Source: Candidatus Contendibacter sp. (lineage in GTDB: Bacteria > Pseudomonadota > Gammaproteobacteria > Competibacterales > Competibacteraceae). Taken from it: 64,000 bases of DNA. Under the pieces are notes generated by a model. That model was not told where the DNA came from, did not search any database, and saw nothing but the letters and a program-made list of their open reading frames with translations. Both the position numbers and the translations under genes were made by a program. How positions within the stretch are numbered: the first letter of the stretch is position 1; every line of letters begins with the position of its first letter. The stretch is from the NCBI GenBank assembly GCA_029624675.1, contig JARSSP010000016.1, positions 62,001 through 126,000 of the forward strand, given 5' to 3'. Below, piece after piece: positions 39,769 through 48,250 of the stretch.

Positions 39769-42690
39769 ATGCGCATCAGGGTGTTGGTGTGGTTTGCGGT
39801 TCTATCCGCCTTGGCCGGTCTCTTTTCGCTGGGAGCATGGGCAGCCACGACGCCCGCCGTCCAGACAGCGAATCTGCCAAACGAGGCATCTTTCACCGGG
39901 TTCGCGGGCGCTGCCTGGAGGGGAACCATCGGTTGGAGTTTCACGGTTGGCGCGAGCCCGATCACGGTATCGCAACTGGGCATCTACGACAGTGGCGGCA
40001 ATGGCCTGGCCGAGTCCCACCAAATCGGAATCTGGACAGGTAACGGCAGTTCGTTGCTGACTTCGGCGACAGTTCCCGCCGGCACATCCGCCACGCTGTC
40101 GGGCGTTTATCGGTATGTCCCGATCACGCCGATCACCTTGAATGCGGGACAGACCTACGTCATCGGCGCCTTCTACTCGGTTCAAAGTGGCGACAACATC
40201 ATCATTGCCAGCTCCCAAAGCTATGCCCCGCAACTCAGCTTTACCCAGTCGCGACAGAGCGTGCTTAGCTCCGGCCAGACGTTTGGATTTCCCAACCTCG
40301 ACGCTGGGCTTGCACAAGGAATATTCGGGCCAAATTTCATGCTGGACTGTTCCGCCGCCACCGTGGCCACCACGACGGCGGATAGCGGCGCCGGCTCGCT
40401 GCGGCAGGCCATCGCCGACACGTGCCCGGCTGGCGCAATCACCTTTGATCCCAGTTTGAATGGGCAGACCATTACCCTGACCAGCGGCGAACTGGTGATC
40501 GACAGAAACCTGACGATTACCGGGCCGGGCGCCGATTTACTGGCGGTGAGCGGCAACAACACCTCGCGGGTGTTCAATATCGGCGCGGGAGTTACGGTCA
40601 CCCTCCAACGATTCACAGTGAGCAATGGCCGAGACGCGGACGCCGGCGGCATTCGCAACGCCGGCATCCTCACCGTCCGCGACAGCGCGTTCACGGGCAA
40701 CTCACCAACCAATAACCGCAGCGCCGCCATCTTCAATACCGGCACGCTGACGGTAGCCAACAGCACCTTCACCGGCAACAGTGGGGGCACTTATGGAATT
40801 ATCGGGGCATTCGGCGCCTCGGGTCCGCTGACCCTGGAGCAAGTCACGCTGAGCGGCAACACGGGCCGTGGGGTAGTCAGCCAAAGTTCCGGTGCGGCGA
40901 CTCTACGCTACGTCACCCTCGCGCAGTCGAACAACGCCACGGCGGTATTCGCCGTCGGCCAGGCTATTCGCCTGGAAAGCAGCATCATCGCCAGCGCCAG
41001 CGGTGGCAGCGCCTGCGAAACCGCATCCGGCGGCAGTTTTACTTCCGGTGGCTACAACCTCGTCAGCGACGCCACCTGTGCCCTAGGTGGCGTCGGCGAT
41101 CAGAACGGCGTCACTCCCCTGTTGGCGGCCCTCGGCAACTACGGCGGTTCCATTCAAACCCGCCTCCCCTTGCCCGGCAGCCCCGCCATCAACGCTATCC
41201 CGAGTGGTACCAACGGCTGCGGAACCACCGTTGCGACCGATCCGCGCGGCATCACGCGGCCCCAGGGTGGCGCCTGCGACATCGGCGCCGTCGAATCGCG
41301 CGGTTTCACCCTGACCCAAACCGGTGGCGATAACCAAAATACCGTCATCGGCACCGCCTTTGCCAACCCCCTGGCGGTCAGCATCACCAGTGGCAACGGC
41401 GAACCAATCAACGGCGGCCAGGTCACCTTCACCGCGCCCACCAGCGGAGCCAGCGCCACTCTCGCCACCAGCCCAGCGACCATTGCCTCGGGCAGCGCCT
41501 CGGTATCGGCCACGGCTAATACCACGGTGGGCGGCCCTTATCCGGTCACCGCCAACACCACCGGGGCTAGCGGCGTCAACTTCAGTCTGACCAACACCCC
41601 CATTGTCGCCACCGTGACGTTGAGTGACCTTGGCCCGTACCCCTACGATGGCACGCCCAAGAGCGCGACCTGCGCCACCACACCCGCCGGTTTGAGCAAG
41701 ACGCTTACCTACAATGGCTCGGCGACCCCGCCGACCGACGCCGGCGATTACACCGTGGTCTGCACCGTCACCGAACCCAACTACACCGGCTCGGCCAACG
41801 GAACGCTGCACATCGACAAAGCCGCCACGACCACCACGATCACTGGCCACAGCCCCGATCCGTCCCTCACCGGTAACACGGTCACGGTCGCCTACACCGT
41901 GACCTCAACTGCCGGCGTCCCGTCGGGTAACGTTACCGTCAACGCCAACGGCGGCAACCCCACCTGCACGGCCTTGATCGCGACCGGCGCATGTGGCCTG
42001 ACTTTCACCACCGGCGGACGTAAGACCCTCACCGCCACCTACGCGGGTGACACGAATTTCGCCAACAGCACCTCCGCGCCCCAAACCCAGCAGGTTGACT
42101 TATTCGCCCAAGGGACCGTGCCCGGTGGCAGTGGAACGATCACCGTCCGGGGGGTGGTCAGCGTCGGCGCGGACGTTTCCTTGACCAGCGCTGTTTTCCT
42201 GGCGGCCCAGGGCGCTCCAGCCAGTCCGCCCAACCTGCCCGCCGGCGTCGTCTTCCCCTACGGCTTGTTCGCTTTCACCGTCACGGGTCTGCCCACTACT
42301 GGCGCCCCAGCCAGCGTTACCTTCACCCTGACCTATCCAGACCCTTTGCCGGTCGGCGCGCAATACTGGAAATACGGTCCAACCACGGCGCAGCCCGCGT
42401 TTCACTGGTACACCCTGCCGACCGCCATTAACAACAATCAGGTCACCTTCTCAGTGACCGACGGCGGTCAAGGCGACAGCGACCTTGCTTTCGATGGCTC
42501 GATCACCGATCCAGGAGGTCCCGGTTTTGGCGCGGACGGGGTTGGCATTCCCACCCTCTCCGAATGGGCGCTGTTACTACTGACCCTGTTGCTGGGCGGG
42601 ATTATCGCGACGCCACGGCTTCGGCACTGGCCTTCATCGCGACGTGTAATCATTCAGTCCCCTCTCCCCCCGCAAGGGGGAGAGGGCTAG
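39769..42690 (+). CDS. Secreted beta-helix/Ig-like protein with IPTL-CTERM sorting signal
   Basis: The start at 39769 (GGGAGAAG upstream) gives 973 residues with a signal peptide ending near WAATT. An N-terminal beta domain (about 25-195) comes first. Next is a parallel beta-helix region (about 200-510) with repeated short NAGxLTVxxSxFTGN-like turns, ending CDIGAVESR as in choice-of-anchor Q proteins. Two or more Ig-like modules follow (about 515-800), one of MBG type (YPYDGTPKSATC). The C terminus has the IPTL-CTERM signal IPTLSEWALLLLTLLLGG, one helix and basic residues. It is exported and probably surface or matrix associated. The last residues run into a palindromic DNA repeat. Exact function is unknown. 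Confidence 0.88.
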   Translation: MRIRVLVWFAVLSALAGLFSLGAWAATTPAVQTANLPNEASFTGFAGAAWRGTIGWSFTVGASPITVSQLGIYDSGGNGLAESHQIGIWTGNGSSLLTSATVPAGTSATLSGVYRYVPITPITLNAGQTYVIGAFYSVQSGDNIIIASSQSYAPQLSFTQSRQSVLSSGQTFGFPNLDAGLAQGIFGPNFMLDCSAATVATTTADSGAGSLRQAIADTCPAGAITFDPSLNGQTITLTSGELVIDRNLTITGPGADLLAVSGNNTSRVFNIGAGVTVTLQRFTVSNGRDADAGGIRNAGILTVRDSAFTGNSPTNNRSAAIFNTGTLTVANSTFTGNSGGTYGIIGAFGASGPLTLEQVTLSGNTGRGVVSQSSGAATLRYVTLAQSNNATAVFAVGQAIRLESSIIASASGGSACETASGGSFTSGGYNLVSDATCALGGVGDQNGVTPLLAALGNYGGSIQTRLPLPGSPAINAIPSGTNGCGTTVATDPRGITRPQGGACDIGAVESRGFTLTQTGGDNQNTVIGTAFANPLAVSITSGNGEPINGGQVTFTAPTSGASATLATSPATIASGSASVSATANTTVGGPYPVTANTTGASGVNFSLTNTPIVATVTLSDLGPYPYDGTPKSATCATTPAGLSKTLTYNGSATPPTDAGDYTVVCTVTEPNYTGSANGTLHIDKAATTTTITGHSPDPSLTGNTVTVAYTVTSTAGVPSGNVTVNANGGNPTCTALIATGACGLTFTTGGRKTLTATYAGDTNFANSTSAPQTQQVDLFAQGTVPGGSGTITVRGVVSVGADVSLTSAVFLAAQGAPASPPNLPAGVVFPYGLFAFTVTGLPTTGAPASVTFTLTYPDPLPVGAQYWKYGPTTAQPAFHWYTLPTAINNNQVTFSVTDGGQGDSDLAFDGSITDPGGPGFGADGVGIPTLSEWALLLLTLLLGGIIATPRLRHWPSSRRVIIQSPLPPQGGEG
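42660..42686. repeat. GC-rich palindromic element at the 3' end of the IPTL-CTERM gene
   Basis: Perfect 11-base arms CCCTCTCCCCC (42660-42670) and GGGGGAGAGGG (42676-42686) enclose CGCAA, and CTAGGGTGAGGGGG follows. It resembles the dispersed C-rich/G-rich repeats common between genes in proteobacteria. The stop codon of the surface-protein gene lies at 42688-42690, just past it. Confidence 0.7.
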
Positions 42691-42723
42691 GGTGAGGGGG
42701 TAAGTCTTTGAAGCCGCTGCCTT

Positions 42724-42818
42724 CAAACAGGCTCCATTCGCACCAAGTACGGCGCCCGCCCGTAATACCTCCAGGCCATCGCCGCGCTGCGCGCCGCCGG
42801 TCTTCAGGTCTACGCTGA
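42724..42818 (+). pseudogene. Remnant of a second amylase gene, internal part
   Basis: This segment matches 38396-38490 of amyA almost base for base, starting at GGCTCCATTCGCACCAAGTA and ending at GGTCTTCAGGTCTACGC. It carries an in-frame TAA (GCCCGCCCGTAATACCTCC), so it cannot be read through. It is followed by the orphan antitoxin gene and then a fragment of the amylase 3' end. Confidence 0.85.
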
Positions 42819-43022
42819 TCGCTCCCGCTCCGGCAAAGGTTCAAAGAAAGCGGCATTTACCCGGCCCTTGGCAATGCCGGGCTGGCAAGGCGCGAGATTT
42901 TCGACGGGCGCCAGCCGCGCCACGGGCTTGCCGGCTTTGGCGATGATGATTTCTTCACCGGCGGCGGCATCCACCAGCCTGGATAGATTGGCTTTGGCTT
43001 CGTTGAGCTTAATCACGGGCAT
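42810..43022 (-). CDS. Orphan Phd/YefM-type antitoxin
   Basis: This 70-residue protein starts MPVIKLNEAKANLSRLVDAA and continues EEIIIAKAGKPVARLAPV, the standard Phd/YefM fold that represses its own promoter and neutralises a toxin. The ATG at 43022 has AGAGGGA at a good distance; an ATG two codons upstream is also possible. No toxin gene adjoins it on either side; downstream is the amylase remnant. It is either a solitary antitoxin or a leftover of a module. It occupies the space between two amylase fragments. Confidence 0.8.
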   Translation of the reverse strand: MPVIKLNEAKANLSRLVDAAAGEEIIIAKAGKPVARLAPVENLAPCQPGIAKGRVNAAFFEPLPERERSA

Positions 43023-43098
43023 GGTCATTCCCTCTGATGGGTCTGATGAGAAAACCAAGCCTGCTAAAAGAACTCTCCTGGCGGCGAGGTCAGTCTGC

Positions 43099-43237
43099 AT
43101 GGATGGAAGTTCGCAAACCCAGCGCCAGGTTCGTGGACCTGACCGAGCAGATCAGGAAGCCGGTTTACACCAACGATGCCGGCTGGGGCGAATTCAAATG
43201 CCAAGGCGGTTCGGTGTCGGTGTGGATCGAAGAATAA
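43099..43237 (+). pseudogene. Remnant of a second amylase gene, 3' end
   Basis: The sequence from ATGGATGGAAGTTCGC to the stop TAA at 43235-43237 matches the last 139 bases of amyA (39524-39662). It encodes the amylase C terminus ending GGSVSVWIEE. The frame is intact but lacks the catalytic domain. It marks a past duplication followed by deletion of the middle. Confidence 0.87.
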
Positions 43238-43301
43238 CGGCCACCGCTAAGACAAAGGGGTCAATGGCTTCTGCGGGAAAAATTGCAACAGTGCGCTGAG
43301 A

Positions 43302-45581
43302 TCATCCCCGTTCCCGTAACCAGCGTTGCATCAGCGGTACTCGCAAGCGCCACTGATCATCCTCTTCCGCGACCAGCAAGCGCCGACGTAGAGCTTGATA
43401 AACCGCCTCGTCGTCCGGCGGCGGGTGCGTGTCGCGGGTACGGAAACCGCGCAGATATTCCCATTCGCCCGGCGCGGCGTCTTCGGGCTGCATCAGTTGC
43501 CGCAATACCGCGTCCCCCACCACGATGGCCTTGGCGATGGCCTCGTCCAGCAACGCCCGATCCGCTTGGGCCTGTTCGCGGTTGTTGCAGAGATCCACGA
43601 CCGTTTCGGCCAGCAGTTGCACCAGATGCGGCCAGCTGCCGGCTTCGGCATGGATGCGTTCGATCCCGTGGTCGCCCCAGAAATCGGGACTAAACCGAGG
43701 ACGTTTCGAGTCATTGTCCCGCCACAAGGATGAATAACGCAGCGGTTCGGTCAACAGACGACGGGTCTCGGCTTCGGTAAAGGGCGGCACTTCCAAAGTC
43801 CGGGCACTCACCAGATAGGATGACCAGGGCGCGTGCGTCAATTCGGCGATGGCGTGGCTGCCGGCGAAAACCCAGGTCACCTGTCGGTGCGTTTGGATGG
43901 ATTCGCGCATCGTGGCCAGCAGATCCTCGCCAAATACTCCTTCGCCCAATTTGCGATCCAGATTTTCGTATTCGTCGATGGCCAACAGCAGGCGGTGATC
44001 CATTTCCGCCAAGCGCGCGTTGTAGTCACCGAGCCATTGAAAGAAGTCCTTCAGGGTCGCAAGCACCGGCGCGGTTGGTTGTTGCTCGGATTGGATCGCC
44101 GCCGCTGTCTGCCGCGCTATCGCGTTCAGAAGATCGGCTTGTGAGCTGAAAACATCGGGGTTCTGCGTGGAAACAACGGCGGTTCGCACCGAGGTCGGCA
44201 AAAAGCCTTCCAGGTTGCGCAGCAGGGTCGATTTACCCATGCGGCGACGACCGTACAGAATCAATCCAGGACAGCCAGTGCTCAGGGTCAGTTGCCGATC
44301 CAGATCGCCGAGCACGCTTTCTCGTGGAATAAACGCCTCCTGGTTTCGGTTCACCGGATCGCCCGCTCGGAATACCTGCGGCGTCGGTTCTTTATTAAGT
44401 ACGCTGCGAACTTGCTGATGTTGACGTTCGGCGATGGTCAGCCATTGACTGGCCGCTTGACGGAATTCGCTTGCCAGGGGTTCGGGAAAACCGGCGACTT
44501 GGCTTTGAAAATTCTTGATCTTCTCGACTAATAACGCGGCGGTTGGCTCACGCAGAAACGGACGATCCAAGGTGTCCAGGCGCATTTGCAACTGACCAAT
44601 GTCGCCGACCATCGCCCGCACTTTGGGCGTCTGCGCAAGAAAGCCTTTGTCGCCTTCGGGAAGTGGAGCAAGGTGAGTGTCCAGCCGGGACAAGTTGACC
44701 TCCTGGGCGGAAGCGCGAGCGATTAATCTCGTCTTGGCGCGCAAAGCCGCCCTGCGCTGGCTGGGATAATGATCGATGAGGCGCTCGATTTCTATCCATG
44801 CCGCGATCGGATCATGGTCGGCATACGCGGCCAGCAAAAGATCCAAACGGGGAAAGGGCAACAAGCACAGATCGTCCCACGCGACCGGATGCCACGGATA
44901 CCAGTGACCGTGCAGCGTTGGCCAGATAAAAAATAAACAAAAAGGATGGTAATAAGCGCGCAACAAAACAATCCAAAAGATAATCCCGATGCTAATTCCG
45001 ATGGCAATCTCTCTGACATCCCCTCTGATACTACTCCCGATAACAATCCCGACAACCGGGCCGACGACGATACTGGGAATCAATCTGGTAGTCTCTTCAG
45101 CAAGCTTGTTGGCGACAACCACTATCACGAAGGTAATCCCGACGATGATCCCTCCGGTAATCCCGACGACAATCCCTTCGGCAACCCCTCCGGCAACCCC
45201 TCCGGCAACCCCTCCGATGATCCCTCCGGCAATCCCGACGACAATCCAGAAGGTAATCCCGATGGCAATTGCGAAGGGAAGTCCCATGATCAGTAGCAAA
45301 CCATTACCCATAGCCAGCGATAGCCATTCAGCGGGCGGGGGATTTCGCAATTCCAAGCCCAAGGCGCCGAAGAGTAGGCAGCCCGCGATGCCCAAAATCA
45401 GGATATAGGGAAGTGCGTGGAAGTACAGCGCACCACCCGCACGGAACGCTTGAAGTTTCGGTAGGGTTTCCAATTTCTTTCGAAGTTGCTGGGGACGCCG
45501 GTACAAAATCCCCAGCCACCACAACGCCGAGCGATGATCTCGCCAACGCAGCCCGATTTGTTCCAACGGCAGCGGCGTCAT
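43302..45581 (-). CDS. Membrane-anchored P-loop (STAND/AAA-type) ATPase paired with a TIR protein
   Basis: This 759-residue protein has an N-terminal membrane domain with about five or six hydrophobic segments (about 51-208), including a Gly-rich GxxxG run at 110-160. A helical linker (about 250-400) and a C-terminal P-loop ATPase follow. Walker A is GRRRMGKST (444-452) and Walker B LLLAIDEYE (531-539), then VTWVFAGSH as a sensor-like strand and a C-terminal helical part. The ATPase resembles archaeal-type/STAND NTPases that act as switches. Its start overlaps the stop of the TIR gene by four bases (ATGA). A role as sensor or oligomerising partner of the TIR effector is inference. Confidence 0.75.
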   Translation of the reverse strand: MTPLPLEQIGLRWRDHRSALWWLGILYRRPQQLRKKLETLPKLQAFRAGGALYFHALPYILILGIAGCLLFGALGLELRNPPPAEWLSLAMGNGLLLIMGLPFAIAIGITFWIVVGIAGGIIGGVAGGVAGGVAEGIVVGITGGIIVGITFVIVVVANKLAEETTRLIPSIVVGPVVGIVIGSSIRGDVREIAIGISIGIIFWIVLLRAYYHPFCLFFIWPTLHGHWYPWHPVAWDDLCLLPFPRLDLLLAAYADHDPIAAWIEIERLIDHYPSQRRAALRAKTRLIARASAQEVNLSRLDTHLAPLPEGDKGFLAQTPKVRAMVGDIGQLQMRLDTLDRPFLREPTAALLVEKIKNFQSQVAGFPEPLASEFRQAASQWLTIAERQHQQVRSVLNKEPTPQVFRAGDPVNRNQEAFIPRESVLGDLDRQLTLSTGCPGLILYGRRRMGKSTLLRNLEGFLPTSVRTAVVSTQNPDVFSSQADLLNAIARQTAAAIQSEQQPTAPVLATLKDFFQWLGDYNARLAEMDHRLLLAIDEYENLDRKLGEGVFGEDLLATMRESIQTHRQVTWVFAGSHAIAELTHAPWSSYLVSARTLEVPPFTEAETRRLLTEPLRYSSLWRDNDSKRPRFSPDFWGDHGIERIHAEAGSWPHLVQLLAETVVDLCNNREQAQADRALLDEAIAKAIVVGDAVLRQLMQPEDAAPGEWEYLRGFRTRDTHPPPDDEAVYQALRRRLLVAEEDDQWRLRVPLMQRWLRERG
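45101..45251 (-). repeat. Degenerate tandem repeat coding for a Gly-rich membrane segment
   Basis: Within the ATPase gene, short units such as GGCAACCCCTCC and AATCCCGACGA (plus strand) recur many times. On the minus strand they encode alternating GGIxGGVAGGV-like residues in hydrophobic helices. The repeat could expand or contract in frame. Confidence 0.65.
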
Positions 45582-46489
45582 GGCCGCGCCCGCAGTTCGA
45601 CGGTTTTGATGTCGGTGTTGGTAAGTGGATGATCCTTTGGCAACAGCGCGGTGAACGGAGTATGCGACTGCACCAGCAACGTCAACTTACGCATATCCAT
45701 GATCAGATAAAATAAAGCCGCGAACAGATCGACATCGTAATAGGGACGATGAGGTGCCAAATCGAAACGGGTCAAGGCCACCCGCGTATTGGAGCGAGAC
45801 ATCAGCCGCGCCTTGAAATCGCTTAAATCGCGCGGCTCGTCCGACAATGCAACCCGCTCCCCCAAAGCTTTAGCGATGGTTGCCAGCAAGCCTCGGCGGG
45901 ATGTGGTATCGGGATCTAGCAAATCCACCCGCGCCAAGCCCAGCGGATAATCATTGACAAGATGTTCCAACAAAGCCCGCCAATTCACCCCGTTATCCGC
46001 CACCAGATTCACCGATTGATTCCGTTCCAGATACCGCGCCAGATCGTCCCGCGCCGCCAGCCACGCCGGGGCGGTCGTTCCCAATCGGGTTGCATCGCAC
46101 GATTGGAGCACCTGAGTCCACGGATCGGGCTGACGATCATCACGCAGGTCGGCGTAAAGCGGGTTCGGACCGGTGATCGAGGCCGGTAGCGTGCAAGCCT
46201 CGCGCAGCACGGGAACGACGATGCCCGATACGAAACCGGGGTCCAGCGCGATAGCCCGATCCATTTCGTGGCGACAATACGGGCTGCTCAAATAGCCCGC
46301 CGACAGCACCAGCAAATGCTTGTCGGCCTGATCCTGAAGGGCATCCATTTGCCCGACCAGCGCTTTGCCCAACTTGAACCGCTCTCGGTCGATCAACACC
46401 TCCGCGCCGCCCGCTTTCAGACAAGGCGCCAACCGCCCCCAAACCCAATCCCCCTGATGGTGACAATAGCTGACAAACGTTTTGGTCAT
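45578..46489 (-). CDS. TIR domain protein, first gene of a TIR-ATPase operon
   Basis: The first 130 of 303 residues form a TIR domain: FVSYCHHQGDWVWGRL (strand A), VLIDRERFKLGKAL (BB loop region) and LSAGYLSSPYCRHEMDRAI. The last carries Glu75 at the position of the catalytic glutamate of NADase TIRs. Residues 145-303 form a second domain (for example RVALTRFDLAPHRPYYDVDLFAALFYLIMDM) that I cannot assign; it may be a P-loop-like fold without a Walker A. No signal peptide is seen. Bacterial TIR proteins often degrade or rearrange NAD+ in anti-phage systems. That function is inference from family and context. Confidence 0.82.
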   Translation of the reverse strand: MTKTFVSYCHHQGDWVWGRLAPCLKAGGAEVLIDRERFKLGKALVGQMDALQDQADKHLLVLSAGYLSSPYCRHEMDRAIALDPGFVSGIVVPVLREACTLPASITGPNPLYADLRDDRQPDPWTQVLQSCDATRLGTTAPAWLAARDDLARYLERNQSVNLVADNGVNWRALLEHLVNDYPLGLARVDLLDPDTTSRRGLLATIAKALGERVALSDEPRDLSDFKARLMSRSNTRVALTRFDLAPHRPYYDVDLFAALFYLIMDMRKLTLLVQSHTPFTALLPKDHPLTNTDIKTVELRARP

Positions 46490-46670
46490 TATTTTCCCTC
46501 TTTAACCGGCTGTCCGCTGCGACCGACCGGCAGCCCTGTTTTCATCGGGTCAAAACGCGGCACTCGACGTCGGTAACGATTGCGATAAGCTTATGTCAAA
46601 CAACTGTATCTCATGATATAGGCTGATGCCACCGAGCCAGGGCCACCGCGATGATGATGAGGACAGCGAA

Positions 46671-47540
46671 ATGAACGCCATTCAACACCTGCTTTCGCCG
46701 AAGACCAGCGATGTCGGATTTCCGGTCCAGCGGCTCTTGCCGGCGGCGGAAGTCCAATCGGTCGGTCCCTTCGTCTTTTTCGATCACATGGGGCCGGCCC
46801 GATTCGAGCGGGAAGGCACGGCGGGCGACGTGCGACCGCATCCGCACATCGGCTTGGCCACCGTAACCTTTCTTTATTCCGGCGCGATGATGCACCGCGA
46901 CAGCCTGGGTTACGTTCAACGCATCGAACCGGGCGCGGTCAATCTGATGGCGGCCGGACGCGGGATCGTCCATTCGGAACGGGTACCCGCCGACATTCGC
47001 GCCGATCAAGTCGCGGTGCAAGGCATCCAAATCTGGCTGGCGCTGCCCGCCGAACGCGAGGAAATGGAGCCAGCGTTTCACCACTATCCGGAGGAAGCGT
47101 TGCCCGCCATCGCGTTTCGGGGCGTATCACTGCAACTGCTCATCGGCGCGGCATTCGGTCTCCGCTCACCGGTCGTCGCCTATTCCCCGACCTTTCAGGC
47201 CGACGTGAAGCTGGCTGAGGGTGGCACGCTGCCGCTGCCGCCGGATTACCCGGAACGCGGGGTTTATCTGGCCGAAGGACAACTAACGGTTGAGGGCGAA
47301 CCCTTGGCAACCGGCCAACTGGCGGTGCTGGCGCCGGGCCGGACGGTCCGTCTGCACGCCCAAACGCCAGCCCGGCTGATGCTGCTGGGCGGGGCGCCGC
47401 TGGACGGCAAACGGTTCGTTTACTGGAACTTCGTGGCCCGCACGCGGGAACGCATCGAGCAAGCCAAGGCCGACTGGGCGGAAGGACGCTTCGCGCCGAT
47501 TCCGGGCGAGACCGAGTTCATTCCCGCGCCGTGGCGTTGA
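46671..47540 (+). CDS. Pirin family protein
   Basis: This 289-residue bicupin belongs to the pirin family, some members of which are quercetin 2,3-dioxygenases or redox regulators; the true substrate is unknown. The metal-site segment RPHPHIGLATVTFLYSGAMMHRDS and the following GAVNLMAAGRGIVHSER are typical. The C-terminal cupin ends in a long helix (ERIEQAKADWAEGRF). The ATG at 46671 has GAGGACA upstream and begins the conserved region; an ATG 15 codons earlier is less likely. It is divergent from the TIR operon. Confidence 0.9.
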   Translation: MNAIQHLLSPKTSDVGFPVQRLLPAAEVQSVGPFVFFDHMGPARFEREGTAGDVRPHPHIGLATVTFLYSGAMMHRDSLGYVQRIEPGAVNLMAAGRGIVHSERVPADIRADQVAVQGIQIWLALPAEREEMEPAFHHYPEEALPAIAFRGVSLQLLIGAAFGLRSPVVAYSPTFQADVKLAEGGTLPLPPDYPERGVYLAEGQLTVEGEPLATGQLAVLAPGRTVRLHAQTPARLMLLGGAPLDGKRFVYWNFVARTRERIEQAKADWAEGRFAPIPGETEFIPAPWR

Positions 47541-47633
47541 CCGAGCGCGGCAAAAAACGTGCTCGTTCCGCATCCAAAACCGCTTTGGGCTCGCATGGAA
47601 ATATAACTCCATTCACCCAGAGCGAAATTCATC

Positions 47634-48245
47634 ATGAACCCTCCCCTTTCCAGCCAATACCTCCGTTTTGCCGCTGTCATTGGCTTGTTAATGCCGACGC
47701 TGGCCTTGGCGCACGTCGGTCAAGGCGATGTTTCCGGTGGTTTTATCGCCGGTTTCGAGCATCCCATCCTCGGTTTGGATCATGTGGTGGCGATGATCGC
47801 GGTCGGTCTTTGGGGCGCGCAATTGGGACCGCCGGCAATTTGGGTTTTGCCGGTGACGTTTCCGCTGGTAATGGCGCTCGGCGGCTTGCTCGGCGGCTTG
47901 GGCGTGGAGTTGCCCAGCGTGGAAATCGGCATCGCGACATCGGCGGTGGTGTTGGGGGCGATGGTGACGTTGGCGATGCGACCGCCACTGTGGGTCGCGG
48001 GCGTGCTGGTCGGCCTGTTCGCCATTTTCCACGGCTACGCGCACGGGGCGGAGCTACCCGAATCGGCCAATCCACTCACCTATGCGCTAGGTTTTGTCGT
48101 CGCCACCGGGTCCTTGCATCTGGTCGGAATCACCCTCGGTCTAGCCAATCGCTGGTCCTGGGGCACGCGCTCGTTGCAGGCGGGCGGGGCGGTGATCGCG
48201 AGTTGCGGAGTCTATTTTCTGCTCCCGCATCTGGCTGGAGCCTGA
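47634..48245 (+). CDS. HupE/UreJ family membrane protein
   Basis: HupE/UreJ proteins are inner-membrane proteins linked to nickel or cobalt uptake for hydrogenase and urease. This 203-residue protein has a signal-like first helix ending ALAHVGQG. The family motif GFEHPILGLDHVVAMIAVG, a second His-rich helix (FAIFHGYAHGAELP) and a third (GSLHLVGITLG) follow. No hydrogenase or urease genes are visible here, so the metal substrate is open. A paralogue starts five bases after its stop. Confidence 0.88.
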   Translation: MNPPLSSQYLRFAAVIGLLMPTLALAHVGQGDVSGGFIAGFEHPILGLDHVVAMIAVGLWGAQLGPPAIWVLPVTFPLVMALGGLLGGLGVELPSVEIGIATSAVVLGAMVTLAMRPPLWVAGVLVGLFAIFHGYAHGAELPESANPLTYALGFVVATGSLHLVGITLGLANRWSWGTRSLQAGGAVIASCGVYFLLPHLAGA

Positions 48246-48250
48246 CGGCC

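Noticed and set aside
43037..43237. 66-residue frame ending in GGSVSVWIEE as a small gene
   Set aside because: It is the 3' fragment of a duplicated amylase fused to unrelated upstream sequence, so it is annotated as a pseudogene fragment.
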